The notes beneath the pieces are model-generated. The model searched no databases. It saw only the letters and a program-made list of their open reading frames with translations, and was not told the DNA's origin. From Streptomyces brasiliensis (lineage in GTDB: Bacteria; Actinomycetota; Actinomycetes; Streptomycetales; Streptomycetaceae), in NCBI RefSeq assembly GCF_014647875.1, contig NZ_BMQA01000005.1:62001-126000 (forward strand): 64,000 nt of DNA. Reading direction: 5' to 3'. Shown one piece after another: positions 27,334 to 38,199 of this stretch. A program made the position numbers and the translations under genes. Numbering within the stretch: the first letter of the stretch is position 1; every line of letters starts with the position of its first letter.

Positions 27334-28035
27334 GTGGACCTTCAGAAGCACGCCCAGACCGAGCCGGCGGCGCCGCGCCTGTCCGAACTGCGCGCCTCGG
27401 ACGCCGACCGTGACCGCATCGCCGACATCCTGCGCGAGGCTCTCGGCGAAGGGCGCCTCACCGCCGACGAGCACGCCGAGCGCGTGGAGGGGGTGCTGAA
27501 CGCCAAGACGGTCGGAGAGCTGGAGGTCTTCATCCAGGACCTGCCCGCGGCCCACCAGCGCACCGCGGCCCCGGCCTACACCCCGGTGCCGCCCCGCCCG
27601 ACGCCCGGCGCGATCCCGGTGGAGGCGGACGCCAACGTCGTCGCCGTGTTCAGCACCGCCAGCCGCAAGGGCCGCTGGCGCGCCGGCCGCCGGCTGCACG
27701 CGTACGCCGTGTTCGGCACCGTCGAGATCGACCTGAGCGAGGCGATCTTCGAGTACCAGCAGGTCGTGATCAAGGCGGTCGCCGTCTTCGGCGACGTGCA
27801 GATCCGCGTCCCGGAGAACGTGTCGCTGCGCGGCACCGGCGGCGGCGTGCTGGGCAACTTCGAGGTGGACACGCTGGATTCGGTCGATTCCGAGGCGCCC
27901 GTCGTGTACGTCGACGGGTTGGCCGTACTGGGCAATGTCGAGGCGCGCCCCCGGCGCCGCAAGCTCGTCGAGGACATCCTCGACCGCGTGCAGCAGAAGG
28001 TCGACCGCACGTTGCGCAAACATCTCGACCGCTGA
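27334..28035 (+). CDS. DUF1707 and cell-wall-active (LiaF-like) domain protein
   Basis: 233 residues, GTG start. The N-terminal DUF1707 domain (about 14-68) is recognisable from LRASDADRDRIADILREAL and GRLTADEHAERVEGVLNAKT. It is an SHOCT-like helical module found in many actinobacterial envelope proteins. After a Pro-rich linker, the C-terminal region (about 100-215) forms a beta-helix-like LiaF C-terminal/DUF2154 domain (AVFGTVEIDLSEAIFEY, VAVFGDVQIRVPENV). LiaF-type proteins modulate cell-envelope stress signalling in Firmicutes; that role here is inference. No membrane segment is present. It lies divergent from fumB and upstream of a whiB-like gene. Confidence 0.85.
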   Translation: MDLQKHAQTEPAAPRLSELRASDADRDRIADILREALGEGRLTADEHAERVEGVLNAKTVGELEVFIQDLPAAHQRTAAPAYTPVPPRPTPGAIPVEADANVVAVFSTASRKGRWRAGRRLHAYAVFGTVEIDLSEAIFEYQQVVIKAVAVFGDVQIRVPENVSLRGTGGGVLGNFEVDTLDSVDSEAPVVYVDGLAVLGNVEARPRRRKLVEDILDRVQQKVDRTLRKHLDR

Positions 28036-28197
28036 CGGTCGTGACTCCGGCCGGGTCCCGCGGTGGCGCCCGACGCGGCGGGTTGTGAACCGGCCGCCGC
28101 GTGCCCGCGGTACGGAACGCAGTGCATAGGCACGCGCACAACGGGTAGGGCTTGCTGCATCGTCTCTCGCTCGCGAAGCCGTCGTCAGGAGTAGACC

Positions 28198-28575
28198 GTG
28201 CTGCAACCGCCGCATTCGTCCCTGCAGGTAGCTGCCGTACCGGCCCAGCGGGGGCCGGCGCGAGACAGGGACCAAGACGCACCCTGGCACACCGAGGCGG
28301 TGTGCCGCCGCGACGAGGCCGGCCTCTTCTTCGCGCCCTCCAAGGAGCCGACGGCGGCCCGGCTGTCCCGCGAGGAGGCGGCCAAGCGCGTCTGCGCTCG
28401 CTGCCCGGTGATGGTCGAGTGCCGCGAGCACGCCCTGCTCCAGCCGGAGCCGTACGGCGTCTGGGGCGGCCTCACGGCGGCTGAGCGCCGAGTGGTCCTG
28501 GCCAGGCGCCGCCGCCGCGACCTGGAACTGAAGAAGGCGGCACGAGTGACGAACCGCATAGCGGCGGCGGGCTGA
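28198..28575 (+). CDS. wblI: WhiB-like iron-sulfur transcription factor (Wbl family)
   Basis: 125 residues, GTG start with AGGAG upstream. Four cysteines in Wbl arrangement, Cys36, Cys66, Cys69 and Cys75 (C-x29-C-x2-C-x5-C), should hold a [4Fe-4S] cluster. The GVWGG turn at 87-91 and the basic C-terminal tail (ARRRRRD) complete the family pattern. Wbl proteins bind the primary sigma factor region 4 and control development, redox or antibiotic genes. The position between the fumarase/DUF1707 genes and glpX corresponds, as I recall, to S. coelicolor SCO5046 (WblI). An unusual long N-terminal extension of about 28 residues lacks cysteines. Confidence 0.9.
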   Translation: MLQPPHSSLQVAAVPAQRGPARDRDQDAPWHTEAVCRRDEAGLFFAPSKEPTAARLSREEAAKRVCARCPVMVECREHALLQPEPYGVWGGLTAAERRVVLARRRRRDLELKKAARVTNRIAAAG

Positions 28576-28596
28576 CAAGGCCAGGCACATGTGATG

Positions 28597-28628
28597 GGGC
28601 GCCCCCTTCCGCACAAAAGGGGGCGCCC
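28597..28628. terminator. Bidirectional terminator between the wbl gene and glpX
   Basis: A perfect 12-bp stem (28597-28608 with 28617-28628) with an 8-nt A-rich loop lies between the two convergent stop codons. Confidence 0.85.
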
Positions 28629-28653
28629 ATTCACCTTTGGGTGAGTCGCTGTC

Positions 28654-29688
28654 TCACTTCGCGCGGTCGAAATCGATCGCGCTGTAGGCCCGCAACTTGC
28701 TCAGCCGATGCTCGGAGTCGATCCTCCGCACCGTCCCGGACCGGGACCGCATCACGATGGAATCGGTGGTCGCGGTCTCCGACCGATACCGGACTCCCCG
28801 GAGCAACTCCCCGTCCGTGATCCCGGTGGCCACGAAGAACACGTTCTCCCCGTTGACCAGATCCTCCGTGGTGAGCACACGATCGAGATCGTGTCCCGCG
28901 TCAACGGCCCGCGCACGCTCCTCGTCGTCCTTCGGCCACAGCTTCCCCTGGATCGTGCCGCCCAGGCACTTCACGGCGCAGGCCGAGATGATGCCCTCCG
29001 GCGTGCCGCCGATGCCGAGCAGCAGGTCGACGCCGGTGCCCTCGCGCAGCGCGTAGATCGAGCCGGCGACGTCGCCGTCCGAGATCAGCTTGATGCGCGC
29101 GCCGGCCTCCCGGATCTCCTTGATGATGCCCTCGTGCCGCGGGCGGTCGAGGATGACGACGGTGACGTCCTCGGGCGTGGACCGCTTGGCCTTGGCGACC
29201 CGGCGGATGTTGACGGACACGGGTGCGTCGATGTCGACGAAGTCCGCCGCCTCGGGGCCGGTGACCAGCTTGTCCATGTAGAACACGGCGGACGGGTCGA
29301 ACATGGCGCCGCGCTCGGCGGCGGCGAGGACGGCGATGGCGTTCGGCATGCCCTTGGCCGTCAGGGTGGTCCCGTCGATCGGGTCGACGGCGATGTCGAC
29401 CTCGGCGCCGGTGCCGTCACCGACGCGCTCCCCGTTGAAGAGCATCGGGGCCTCGTCCTTCTCGCCCTCGCCGATGACGACCACGCCGTTCATCGACACG
29501 GTGGAGACGAGGGTTCGCATCGCGCGCACCGCGGCACCGTCGGCGCCGATCTTGTCACCGCGGCCGACCCAGCGGCCCGCGGCCATCGCGGCGGCTTCGG
29601 TCACCCGGACGAGTTCGAGGGCGAGGTTGCGGTCGGGGGCTTCGGAGGGGACATCGAGCTCGGAGGGCAAGTGATGATGCTCGGTCAT
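28654..29688 (-). CDS. glpX: Class II fructose-1,6-bisphosphatase
   Basis: 344 residues from the ATG at 29688. It dephosphorylates fructose 1,6-bisphosphate in gluconeogenesis; GlpX is the main FBPase of actinobacteria. Metal and substrate motifs are present: [41 protein letters not shown] (the Li+-sensitive phosphatase signature), [10 protein letters not shown] and [16 protein letters not shown]. The frame is open for a further 129 codons upstream, but that part is not protein-like. Gene order with fumarase and a DUF4245 gene matches M. tuberculosis Rv1098c-Rv1100. Confidence 0.95.
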   Translation of the reverse strand: MTEHHHLPSELDVPSEAPDRNLALELVRVTEAAAMAAGRWVGRGDKIGADGAAVRAMRTLVSTVSMNGVVVIGEGEKDEAPMLFNGERVGDGTGAEVDIAVDPIDGTTLTAKGMPNAIAVLAAAERGAMFDPSAVFYMDKLVTGPEAADFVDIDAPVSVNIRRVAKAKRSTPEDVTVVILDRPRHEGIIKEIREAGARIKLISDGDVAGSIYALREGTGVDLLLGIGGTPEGIISACAVKCLGGTIQGKLWPKDDEERARAVDAGHDLDRVLTTEDLVNGENVFFVATGITDGELLRGVRYRSETATTDSIVMRSRSGTVRRIDSEHRLSKLRAYSAIDFDRAK

Positions 29689-29801
29689 CGGAGCGCACCT
29701 TTCTGATACGACGACGGCCGGATGAGGGTTTCGTCCCGACTCTATCGTCAGGCAGGCAGAATGAGCAGGGGCCCCCACGGATGAGCGGGCCGGGCACCTG
29801 C

Positions 29802-29807
29802 GACGAT
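29802..29807 (+). promoter_or_regulatory. -10 element of a possible leaderless promoter (DUF4245 gene)
   Basis: GACGAT ends 7 bp before the GTG at 29815. AGGGGG overlaps the gap but is too close to the start codon to be a normal ribosome site. Confidence 0.45.
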
Positions 29808-29814
29808 AGGGGGC

Positions 29815-30339
29815 GTGGCAGGTTCGAAAGGCAAGCAGAAGACGGTCTGGGACATGATCCTTTCCCTGGGCCTGATCGGGATCGCGGCGGGCGTCGTCTA
29901 CCTCTTCATCCCGCATGACGACCACGCTCCCGACATCAAGCGGGTGGACTACCGCGTGGAGCTCCTCACGGCCCGCCGTGCCGCGTCGTACCCGGTGGCC
30001 GCACCCGAGGGCCTGCCCGGCACCTGGAAGGCGACCTCGGTCCGCTTCGACGGCGCCGACTCCGACCGCTGGCACCTGGGCTTCCAGATCCCCGACGGTC
30101 AGTACGTGCAGATCGAGCAGTCGACTCAGAAGCGCTCCGATTTCATCGAGGACGCCAGCCAGGGCGCCAAGGCGACCAAGGCGACAGAGAAGATCGGCGA
30201 CCGCACCTGGACCCGGTACACCGGCGGCCGCTACGACGCCCTCGTGCTCGAGGACACGCCCGGCTCCACGACGGTGGTGGCGGGTACGGCGCCCTTCGGC
30301 GAGCTGGTGAAGATGGCCGGGGCGCTGAAGTCGGCCTGA
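29815..30339 (+). CDS. DUF4245 membrane-anchored protein
   Basis: 174 residues, GTG start. One membrane helix (about 12-31, [19 protein letters not shown]) anchors a C-terminal extracytoplasmic domain of about 140 residues with the DUF4245 features: [47 protein letters not shown]. Function is unknown. The gene is divergent from glpX, an arrangement conserved in mycobacteria (Rv1099c/Rv1100), which hints at a linked but undefined role. Confidence 0.85.
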   Translation: MAGSKGKQKTVWDMILSLGLIGIAAGVVYLFIPHDDHAPDIKRVDYRVELLTARRAASYPVAAPEGLPGTWKATSVRFDGADSDRWHLGFQIPDGQYVQIEQSTQKRSDFIEDASQGAKATKATEKIGDRTWTRYTGGRYDALVLEDTPGSTTVVAGTAPFGELVKMAGALKSA

Positions 30340-30370
30340 CCACCTTCGACGTACGCCCGAGTCCCGGACG

Positions 30371-30410
30371 CACGAGAGGCCCCCGGCGTCGTTGCCGGGG
30401 GCCTCTCGTG
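30371..30410. terminator. Bidirectional terminator, 17-bp perfect stem
   Basis: 30371-30387 pairs perfectly with 30394-30410 around a 6-nt loop, between the convergent DUF4245 and nitroreductase genes. Confidence 0.88.
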
Positions 30411-30423
30411 TCCGACGGGTGAC

Positions 30424-31014
30424 TCAGACGGTGGTGACGACCTCGTCGTACGCCAGACGCGGGAGGCGCGGGAACCAGGCGTCCGGGCCGGGGCGGCCGA
30501 TGTTGACGACCATCAACGGGGTGTGGTCGTCGTCCAGGAACTCCTTGCGGACGCCCTCGAAGTCCAGGCCGCTCATCGGGCCGGCGGCCAGGCCGGCGGC
30601 GCGGACGCCGATGATGAAGTACGCGGCCTGGAGGGCGGCGTTCATGGCGGCGCTGTTCTCGCGCACGGCGCGGTCGCTGAAGACCGTGTCCTTGGCCTGC
30701 GGGAAGTGCGGGAAGAGCTGCGGCAGCTCCTCGTGGAACTCGTTGTCCGCGGAGAGGATCGCGACCAGCGGAGCGGAGGCGGTCTTCTGCCGGTTGCCCT
30801 CGGCCATGAGCTCGACGAGACGCTCGCGGGCCTCGGGGGAGCGGACCAGGGTGACGCGCAGCGGCGACTGGTTCATCGACGTGGGGCCGTACTTGATCAG
30901 GTCGTAGATCGCCTGGACCTGCTCGTCGGTCACCGGCTCGTCGGTGAAGGTGTTCGCAGTGCGGGCCTCGCGGAACAGCAGGTCCTGGGTGGTGGGGTCA
31001 AGAACGAGAGACAT
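30424..31014 (-). CDS. Nitroreductase family protein, malonic semialdehyde reductase (RutE) type
   Basis: 196 residues from the ATG at 31014. It is an FMN-dependent oxidoreductase: the N-terminal FREARTANTFTDEPVTDEQ, the PTSMNQSPLRVTLVRSPEAR segment and the C-terminal GPMSGLDFEGVRKEFLDDD, MVVNIGRPGPDAWFPRLPRL are typical of the RutE/HadB subgroup. In E. coli RutE reduces malonic semialdehyde during pyrimidine breakdown; here no rut genes are nearby, so general aldehyde or quinone reduction is equally possible. It converges on the DUF4245 gene. Confidence 0.85.
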   Translation of the reverse strand: MSLVLDPTTQDLLFREARTANTFTDEPVTDEQVQAIYDLIKYGPTSMNQSPLRVTLVRSPEARERLVELMAEGNRQKTASAPLVAILSADNEFHEELPQLFPHFPQAKDTVFSDRAVRENSAAMNAALQAAYFIIGVRAAGLAAGPMSGLDFEGVRKEFLDDDHTPLMVVNIGRPGPDAWFPRLPRLAYDEVVTTV

Positions 31015-31148
31015 GCGTGAACTTCCTGGCTGTACGTGTCGGACCCGGCGGGCCGGATGTGCTGACAGCGAGGACCGTACGCCATGGATGTTCAATATTC
31101 AATTAAAAGCGGAGCGCGGTGACCCGCTTCACAGCCCGCCACGAGCGG

Positions 31149-31400
31149 TCACCGCGACGCCCCGGCGTCACCTGCCTCTTCTTCCCCCTCGCCCTCCTCC
31201 TCGGCGAGGGCCGCGTCCAGCCGGGCCCGCGCACCCTCCAGCCAGCGCCGGCACACCTTGGCCAGCTCCTCGCCACGCTCCCAGAGGGCCAGCGACTCCT
31301 CCAGGCTCGTCCCGCCCGCCTCCAGCCGCCGGACGACCTCGATCAGCTCGTCCCGCGCCTGCTCGTACGAGAGCGCCTCTTCCTGCACCTTGCCGGTCAT
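31149..31400 (-). CDS. xseB: Exodeoxyribonuclease VII small subunit
   Basis: 83 residues. The helical core LSYEQARDELIEVVRRLEAGG, then LEESLALWERGEELAKVCRRWL is diagnostic of XseB. Several copies wrap the XseA large subunit to form the nuclease that degrades single-stranded DNA in both directions. The acidic tail (AEEEGEGEEEAG) is an actinobacterial feature. It lies 91 bp after xseA in the same orientation. Confidence 0.95.
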   Translation of the reverse strand: MTGKVQEEALSYEQARDELIEVVRRLEAGGTSLEESLALWERGEELAKVCRRWLEGARARLDAALAEEEGEGEEEAGDAGASR

Positions 31401-31491
31401 TCCCTCACCCTAAGAGTCGACTCGTACCGAGCTGTGTTTTCCCGGGGGACAACCCCCGGACCCCCGGCCGGACCTGACTGGGCCACATCGT

Positions 31492-32700
31492 TCATTCGAC
31501 CCGGACCACAGTGAATGTGCCCTCGGCGACCCGCGCCCGCAGCGTCTCGCCGTCCGTCACCTCGTCCGGGGCACGCACCACGTGCCCGTCCGCCTTCTGC
31601 AGCACCGCGTAGCCCCGCTCGAGCGTCGCCGCGGGGGACAGGGCGACCACGCGCGCGTGCGTGTGCGTCAGTTCCGAGTCGGCGCGGTCGAGGAGGTGGC
31701 CGAGCGTGCGCCGCGACCGCTCGACCAGCGCCGCGACCTGATCCGCGCGCTCGTCGAGCATCCGGTGCGGATCCTCCATCGAAGGCCGGGCCAGCGCATG
31801 GGCCAGCCCGCGCTCCTCTCGCTCCACGATCGCCTCCATGCACCGCCGCGCCCGGTCGCGCAGCATCCGCACCCGCTCGAACTCCTCGCCCACGTCCGGT
31901 ACGACCTTCTTCGCGGCGTCGGTCGGCGTGGACGCGCGCAGGTCGGCGACGTGGTCGAGGAGCGGGTTGTCGGGCTCGTGACCGATGGCCGACACGACCG
32001 GCGTACGGCAGGCGGCGACCGCGCGGACGAGCTGCTCGTCCGAGAACGGCAGCAGGTCTTCGACGCTGCCGCCACCGCGCGCGACGATGATCACGTCCAC
32101 GTCTTCCAGCTCGTCCAGCTCCTTCACGGCCTGTACGACCTGCGGCACGGCGTGCACGCCCTGCACGGGCACGTTGCGCACCTCGAAGCGGACGGCGGGC
32201 CAGCGGTGCCGGGCGTTCTCCAGCACGTCCCGCTCCGCGGCGGAGGCGCGTCCGCAGACGAGGCCGATGAGCTGGGGCAGGAACGGCAGGGGCTTCTTCC
32301 GCTCGGCCGCGAACAGCCCCTCCGCCGCCAGCGACTTCTTCAACTGCTCGAGCCGGGCGAGCAGTTCACCGACGCCGACCGGCCTTATCTCGGCGGCCCG
32401 CAGCGACAGCTGGCCGCGCGGGGCGTACCACTCGGGCTTCGCGAGCACGACGACGCGCGCGCCCTCACCGACGACGTCGGCGACGGCATCGAAGACCTGC
32501 CGGTAGCAGGTCACGCTCACCGAGATGTCGTACGACGGATCGCGCAACGTCAGGAACACGACCCCCGCACCCGGCCGCCGCGACAACTGAGTGATCTGCC
32601 CCTCGACCCACACGGCCCCGAGCCGATCGATCCACCCCCCGATCAGCCGAGAGACCTCCCCGACGGGCAGTGGAGCCTCGGGCGAGTTATTGACAGCCAT
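31492..32700 (-). CDS. xseA: Exodeoxyribonuclease VII large subunit
   Basis: 402 residues from the ATG at 32700. The N-terminal OB-fold domain (about 12-105, [22 protein letters not shown]) binds single-stranded DNA. The catalytic domain (about 125-340) has [44 protein letters not shown] and [27 protein letters not shown], the conserved nuclease motifs. A helical region for XseB binding follows. The open frame extends 57 codons further upstream, but that segment is not conserved-looking. Confidence 0.95.
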   Translation of the reverse strand: MAVNNSPEAPLPVGEVSRLIGGWIDRLGAVWVEGQITQLSRRPGAGVVFLTLRDPSYDISVSVTCYRQVFDAVADVVGEGARVVVLAKPEWYAPRGQLSLRAAEIRPVGVGELLARLEQLKKSLAAEGLFAAERKKPLPFLPQLIGLVCGRASAAERDVLENARHRWPAVRFEVRNVPVQGVHAVPQVVQAVKELDELEDVDVIIVARGGGSVEDLLPFSDEQLVRAVAACRTPVVSAIGHEPDNPLLDHVADLRASTPTDAAKKVVPDVGEEFERVRMLRDRARRCMEAIVEREERGLAHALARPSMEDPHRMLDERADQVAALVERSRRTLGHLLDRADSELTHTHARVVALSPAATLERGYAVLQKADGHVVRAPDEVTDGETLRARVAEGTFTVVRVE

Positions 32701-32906
32701 GCCGGCGAGACTAACGGCAACCACCGACACCACCGCTCTCCCGCAGCGGATGCCGCCAGCCGCATGTCTGCACAGCTGCGGGCAGCCGCATACCTGCACC
32801 CGGCCGGCGCGGGTGAGCGAGACCCCCGGCACCGGTACCGGCCCGCGCCCCGGTCTTCCCGGGATCGTCACGCGGACGCGATCTTCGGCCCCCCGAACGC
32901 GGCCTT

Positions 32907-32912
32907 ACGATG
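32907..32912 (+). promoter_or_regulatory. -10 element of a leaderless promoter (ispH)
   Basis: TACGAT ends 6 bp before the ATG at 32919; TTCGGC at 32884-32889, 17 bp upstream, is a weak -35. No ribosome site is present. The promoter contains the earlier in-frame ATG (32910), which argues that the later ATG is the real start. Confidence 0.65.
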
Positions 32913-32918
32913 GGTCCC

Positions 32919-33926
32919 ATGACCGCTTCGCCTGGCCGCCGCGTCCTGCTCGCCGCCCCCCGGGGCTACTGCGCGGGTGTGGACCGCGCCGTGATCGCCG
33001 TCGAGAAGGCCCTCGAGCAGTACGGGGCCCCGATCTATGTCCGGCACGAGATCGTCCACAACAAGTACGTCGTGCAGACCCTGGAGAAGAAGGGCGCCGT
33101 CTTCGTCGAGCGGACGGAGGAGGTGCCGCCGGGCAACATCGTGATGTTCTCGGCACACGGCGTGGCCCCTGTGGTCCACGAGGAGGCCGAGCGCGGCCGC
33201 CTCGCCACCATCGACGCCACCTGCCCGCTGGTCACCAAGGTCCACAAGGAAGCCGTCCGCTTCGCCAAGGAGGACTACGACATCCTCCTGATCGGGCACG
33301 AGGGCCACGAGGAGGTCATCGGCACCTCCGGCGAGGCCCCCGACCACATCCAACTGGTCGACGGCCCCTCGGACGTCGCCGAGGTCGAGGTCCGCGACCC
33401 CGCCAAGGTCGTCTGGCTGTCGCAGACCACCCTGTCCGTCGACGAGACGATGGAGACCGTCGACGCGCTCAAGGACAAGTTCCCGCAGCTGATCTCCCCG
33501 CCCAGCGACGACATCTGCTACGCCACGCAGAACCGCCAGCTCGCCGTGAAGCAGATGGGCGAGGAGGCGGACCTGGTCATCGTGGTCGGCTCCCGCAACT
33601 CCTCCAATTCCAAGCGGCTCGTCGAGGTCGCCAAGCTCGCCGGCGCCCGCGAGGCGTACCTGGTGGACTTCGCCGCCGAGATCGACGAGGCCTGGCTGGA
33701 GGGCGTGACCACGGTCGGCGTCACCTCCGGCGCCTCCGTCCCGGAGGTCCTGGTCGAGCAGGTCCTGGAATGGCTGGCCGAGCGTGGCTACGGCGACGTC
33801 GAGATCGTCAAGGCGGCCGAGGAGTCCATCACCTTCTCGCTGCCCAAGGAGCTCCGCCGCGACCTGCGCGAGGAGGCGGCCGCCCTGGCGGCCGAGCGCG
33901 GCGGCTCGGGTACGTCGGACGCATGA
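32919..33926 (+). CDS. ispH: 4-hydroxy-3-methylbut-2-enyl diphosphate reductase
   Basis: 335 residues from the ATG at 32919. IspH makes isopentenyl and dimethylallyl diphosphate in the last step of the non-mevalonate pathway. The three [4Fe-4S] ligands are Cys18 ([11 protein letters not shown]), Cys102 ([11 protein letters not shown]) and Cys200 ([11 protein letters not shown]). The catalytic HGV loop (FSAHGVAP), the TTLSVDET segment and [14 protein letters not shown] match the family. An ATG three codons upstream overlaps the -10 box. Its products feed the cis-prenyltransferase encoded earlier in the window. Position next to xseA matches M. tuberculosis lytB2. Confidence 0.95.
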   Translation: MTASPGRRVLLAAPRGYCAGVDRAVIAVEKALEQYGAPIYVRHEIVHNKYVVQTLEKKGAVFVERTEEVPPGNIVMFSAHGVAPVVHEEAERGRLATIDATCPLVTKVHKEAVRFAKEDYDILLIGHEGHEEVIGTSGEAPDHIQLVDGPSDVAEVEVRDPAKVVWLSQTTLSVDETMETVDALKDKFPQLISPPSDDICYATQNRQLAVKQMGEEADLVIVVGSRNSSNSKRLVEVAKLAGAREAYLVDFAAEIDEAWLEGVTTVGVTSGASVPEVLVEQVLEWLAERGYGDVEIVKAAEESITFSLPKELRRDLREEAAALAAERGGSGTSDA

Positions 33927-33966
33927 GTGTCCGTACGCCCGATGCGTGACTGTCAGTCGTACGACG

Positions 33967-33972
33967 TAACGT
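33967..33972 (+). promoter_or_regulatory. -10 element of a leaderless promoter (ppgK)
   Basis: TAACGT ends 6 bp before the ppgK ATG, which lacks a ribosome site, so transcription should start at the initiation codon independently of ispH. Confidence 0.6.
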
Positions 33973-33978
33973 AGAGCC

Positions 33979-34734
33979 ATGCAGATCTTCGGCGTGGACA
34001 TCGGCGGATCCGGGATCAAGGGCGCGCCCGTGGACCTGGAGCGGGGAGACCTCGCGGAGGAGCGCTTCAAAGTGCTCACTCCGCACCCTGCGACGCCGGA
34101 CGGAGTGGCCGACGGCGTGAAGGAGGTCGTCGAGCACTTCGGCTGGACGGGCAAGGTCGGCCTCACCTTCCCGGGCGTGGTGACGGGCGGATCCACCATC
34201 CGTACGGCCGCCAACGTGGACAAGAGCTGGATCGACCTGGACGCGCGCGCGTTGTTCAGGGAGCGGCTCGGCGGACACGAGGTGACGGTCGTCAACGACG
34301 CGGACGCGGCCGGCGTCGCCGAGATGAGTTTCGGCGCGGGCCGCGGCCGCAAGGGCACGGTCATCCTGCTGACGTTCGGCACGGGCATCGGCAGCGCCCT
34401 CTTCGTCGACGGCGTCCTCGTTCCGAACACCGAGCTGGGCCATCTGGAGCTGGGCGGCCACGACGCGGAGAAGCGGGCCTCCAGCAAGGTCAAGGAGGAC
34501 GACGGCCTGTCGTGGGAGCACTGGGCGCGTCGCGTCCAGAAGTACCTCGCCCACGTCGAGAAGCTGTTCTCCCCCGAGTTGTTCATCATCGGCGGCGGGG
34601 TCAGCCGCAAGGCGGACAAGTTCCTGCCCCTCATCGAGGGCATCAGAGCCGAGATGGTCCCGGCGCAGCTGCAGAACAACGCGGGGATCGTGGGTGCGGC
34701 GATGCACGCGTCCGGGGACGGTAGGGCGGTCTAG
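33979..34734 (+). CDS. ppgK: Polyphosphate glucokinase
   Basis: 251 residues. It phosphorylates glucose with polyphosphate (and usually ATP). The ROK-like phosphate motifs [16 protein letters not shown] at the N-terminus and [16 protein letters not shown] in the middle are intact, with the catalytic Asp in [12 protein letters not shown] and the [14 protein letters not shown] segment characteristic of PPGK rather than ordinary ROK glucokinases, which have a zinc motif here. It lies 52 bp after ispH but seems to have its own leaderless promoter. Its 3' end overlaps the convergent DUF6542 gene by 4 bp. Confidence 0.93.
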   Translation: MQIFGVDIGGSGIKGAPVDLERGDLAEERFKVLTPHPATPDGVADGVKEVVEHFGWTGKVGLTFPGVVTGGSTIRTAANVDKSWIDLDARALFRERLGGHEVTVVNDADAAGVAEMSFGAGRGRKGTVILLTFGTGIGSALFVDGVLVPNTELGHLELGGHDAEKRASSKVKEDDGLSWEHWARRVQKYLAHVEKLFSPELFIIGGGVSRKADKFLPLIEGIRAEMVPAQLQNNAGIVGAAMHASGDGRAV

Positions 34735-35270
34735 GAGGCGGTGAGGCGTCGATTACGGCGCTTCACGAGCCGGATCCGGCGGACGAGCACGATCACGCCG
34801 GCGACGAGTGTCCCGCCGTAGAGCCACACGGCCTGTGTGGCGAGCGCTGTCACCAGACCCATCAGCCGGCCGGCGGTGCCACCGCCGGCGTCGGCGACGG
34901 GGAGCAGACCCACGGCGAAGGCGATCGGCACGATGATCGGTGCGGTCATCAGGTCGCTCCCGCGCACCCACAGTGCGGTCAGCACGCACACCGGCACGAA
35001 CAGCACGCCGTACATCGTCAGGGACGCCCCGAACAGCAGTGCGTCGAGCAGGCCCAGCAACGACATCCCCACCGCGCAGAACAGACCCGCGCCGAGCCCG
35101 GTGAGCCGGGGGTTCGGCAACCGGCGCTCCGCCGGCACGAGACGTACCACCGGAGCCGTTGTTGGCGGCCGTACTCCCGCCGGACGGCGTCTCGCCTGCG
35201 GAGGCAGGGGTGCGGACGGGGTGCCGCGGCGCGGTCCGGGGTGCGGGGGGCGGGTCCTGGGTTGCTCCAC
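34731..35270 (-). CDS. DUF6542 membrane protein
   Basis: 179 residues. A basic, Pro/Arg-rich N-terminal part (about 50 residues, cytoplasmic) is followed by four hydrophobic helices (about 55-75, 80-100, 105-125, 140-162) and a basic tail KRRNRRL. This matches the DUF6542 layout as I know it from streptomycetes. Function is unknown. It converges on ppgK and is divergent from ychF, in the slot occupied in M. tuberculosis by Rv1111c. Confidence 0.75.
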   Translation of the reverse strand: MEQPRTRPPHPGPRRGTPSAPLPPQARRRPAGVRPPTTAPVVRLVPAERRLPNPRLTGLGAGLFCAVGMSLLGLLDALLFGASLTMYGVLFVPVCVLTALWVRGSDLMTAPIIVPIAFAVGLLPVADAGGGTAGRLMGLVTALATQAVWLYGGTLVAGVIVLVRRIRLVKRRNRRLTAS

Positions 35271-35441
35271 TGGACCAACTTAGGTCGGCTTATGTGCCGA
35301 ATCGGCCTTCAGACACGCCGTTGGGCGGAGCCTGGGCAAGGGTTCGACGCGGCCGCCCGGGCGGGGCCCGGCACGCCGTAAACTGGTGGATCGGCCGGTC
35401 CTCTGGCCCCCTGGCCCACTCCACATACGGGAAGTCGCAAC

Positions 35442-36530
<1,089 letters not shown>

Positions 36531-36545
36531 TGCCCGATCCGGATG

Positions 36546-36583
36546 GCCCACTGACCTGGATTTCTGCAGGTCAGTGGGCTTTT
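36546..36583 (+). terminator. Terminator after ychF
   Basis: A perfect 13-bp stem (36546-36558 with 36567-36579) with an 8-nt loop is followed by TTTT. It starts 16 bp after the ychF stop and marks the left end of the conserved core block. Confidence 0.88.
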
Positions 36584-36642
36584 GGCTGTCGGGAACCTGT
36601 ACGTTGTGACATAACGGTCATGGCTCGGCTGTCTGGGGTGTC

Positions 36643-36972
36643 GTGGGCGACGTGACCCGCTTCCCCGCCCCGAAGTACCTGTGTTCGTGGGCCGGACTCA
36701 CTCCGCGCCACCGCGAGTCCGACCTGAAGGTCACCCGCGGCCGGCTGACCAAGCAGGGCTCTAAACTGGTGCGCTGGGCGGCCGTCGAAGCCATCCAGCA
36801 CGCCCCCGAGAACACCCCGATGCGCGCCCACAAGGACCGCATCGAGGCGCGCCGCGGCAGTCAGGCACGCAACCTCGCCAAAGCCGCCGCGGCCCGCAAG
36901 CTGCTCACCCTGGTCTACTACGGACTGCGCGACGGCGAAGTCCGCTGCCTGACCCGCGCGGACGAGGCGTGA
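36643..36972 (+). pseudogene. IS110-family transposase remnant (C-terminal part)
   Basis: The 110-codon frame matches the C-terminal transposase_20 domain of IS110-family enzymes: RFPAPKYLCSWAGLTPRHRE, then DLKVTRGRLTKQGSKLVRWAAVEAI and a helical tail ending at TGA. The Ser in KQGSKLVR is the likely catalytic serine of this family. The N-terminal RuvC-like DEDD domain (some 250 residues) is missing and no start codon with a ribosome site precedes it, so the element is dead. Confidence 0.85.
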
Positions 36973-37362
36973 ACAGCAGCCGGACCACGACCGACGTGCG
37001 ATCGCCGTTAGTTCTGGCCTCCGCACTGCGGCAAGGCCGTTTCTCTGATTGATTCCGTCGGTCGTGTGCCGAACGACACCATGCCGCACCGAGCATCACC
37101 AACACGGGCGCGGCGAAGGGATGAACGGCAGCCGGAGCGCCGCCAACTCAGCATCACACGTGGTGAAGAGCACACCCCACAACACCCGCCCGGCGGGGCC
37201 ACAGCACACCACCCAGGAACGGGGACTACCCCGCTCCATGATTCAACACGGCCTCACACCGGATTCATCAGAGAAAACCCCGACACGCACGGCACTGGAC
37301 CGGCCCCGCCCTTTGACCTGCTGGTAGCCGCTCTGATGCTTGGGGCTGCCGCTCTACGCCGG
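36973..37362. other. Non-coding stretch between the IS110 remnant and the catabolic operon
   Basis: 390 bp with lower GC than the surroundings in parts (for example TTTCTCTGATTGATTCC near 37040). It probably includes the right end of the IS110-type element. Short frames exist in all directions, but none has a ribosome site or recognisable domain. No terminator for the leftward operon is obvious. Confidence 0.45.
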
Positions 37363-38199
37363 TCAGGAGACGTCGCGGACGGTGTTGCGAAGCGTCCCGA
37401 GTTTGCTGACTTCGACTTCGACGACGTCACCGTCGACGATGAATCCCGGCGGCTCCATGAAGAGTCCGACACCGCCCGGCGTGCCGGTGACGATGACGTC
37501 GCCGGGGGAGAGCGGCGTGAACGCGGTGACGTACTCGATGATCGACGGAATATCGTTGATCAGGTCGGCGACCTTGCCGCGCTGGCGTACCTCACCGTTG
37601 ACCCGGGTCGTAAGCTCAAGTTCGGTGACATCGCCGACCTCGTCGGCTGTTACCAGACAAGGACCGAAGCCACCGGTCCCCGGCCAGGTCTTGCCAGGCA
37701 GCCACTGACTGGCGGCACGCTGCCAATCGCGCACCGAGAAGTCGTTGTACACGGCATAGCCGGCGACGTGGTCGTAGGCCTCGGCCTTGGAGACCTGATG
37801 CGCGGGCTTGGAGATGACCAGAGCCATCTCGCCCTCGTAGTCGAACTGCGCGGAGTCCGCCGGCTTGAGGGCGTCCTCGCCATGCCCCATCTGGCTGTCG
37901 GCGTAGCGGGCGAAGACGACCGGGGCCTGAGGAGCCGCCTTGCCGATCTCTTCCTGGTGGGTGCGGTAGTTGACCCCGATGCAGATAATCTTGCCGGGCT
38001 CCGGGATGACCGGAGCGAGCCGCACATCACTGAGCGCCACTGGGCGATCGGTGTAGTGCGCCAAGGAATCGAGGGCGTCAGCTGCGATGGCCTCAGCGAG
38101 CGAAGGTGCTGTCGGGGTCGCGTCATAGACGGTCTCGGCGTCGAGACGCCCCCAGGCGATGCTGTGGTCGGCACGGTAGTAGCTGACGAATTTGCTCAT
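37363..38199 (-). CDS. Fumarylacetoacetate hydrolase (FAH) family enzyme
   Basis: 278 residues. The FAH fold is evident from IICIGVNYRTHQEEIG, the metal-binding ExE in FDYEGEMALV, the third ligand Asp in AVYNDFSVRDWQ, the Lys in LPGKTWPGTGGFGP and the end motif DVIVTGTPGGVGLF. Members hydrolyse or isomerise C-C bonds in ring-cleavage products (fumarylpyruvate, homoprotocatechuate intermediates) or decarboxylate oxaloacetate. Last gene of the catabolic operon, overlapping the flavin monooxygenase stop by 4 bp. Since the operon also carries an alpha/beta-hydrolase, this may serve a second branch with a carboxylated ring-opening product. Confidence 0.88.
   Translation of the reverse strand: MSKFVSYYRADHSIAWGRLDAETVYDATPTAPSLAEAIAADALDSLAHYTDRPVALSDVRLAPVIPEPGKIICIGVNYRTHQEEIGKAAPQAPVVFARYADSQMGHGEDALKPADSAQFDYEGEMALVISKPAHQVSKAEAYDHVAGYAVYNDFSVRDWQRAASQWLPGKTWPGTGGFGPCLVTADEVGDVTELELTTRVNGEVRQRGKVADLINDIPSIIEYVTAFTPLSPGDVIVTGTPGGVGLFMEPPGFIVDGDVVEVEVSKLGTLRNTVRDVS

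Noticed and set aside
29689..30075. 129-codon upstream extension of glpX
   Set aside because: It would overlap the divergent DUF4245 gene and has no FBPase similarity; the MTEHHH start at 29688 fits the family.
32700..32871. N-terminal extension of xseA
   Set aside because: The frame is open, but the extra 57 residues lack similarity to the family and the usual XseA N-terminus begins at the ATG at 32700.
32910..32918. First in-frame ATG of ispH
   Set aside because: It overlaps the probable -10 box TACGAT; the second ATG at 32919 is at leaderless distance.
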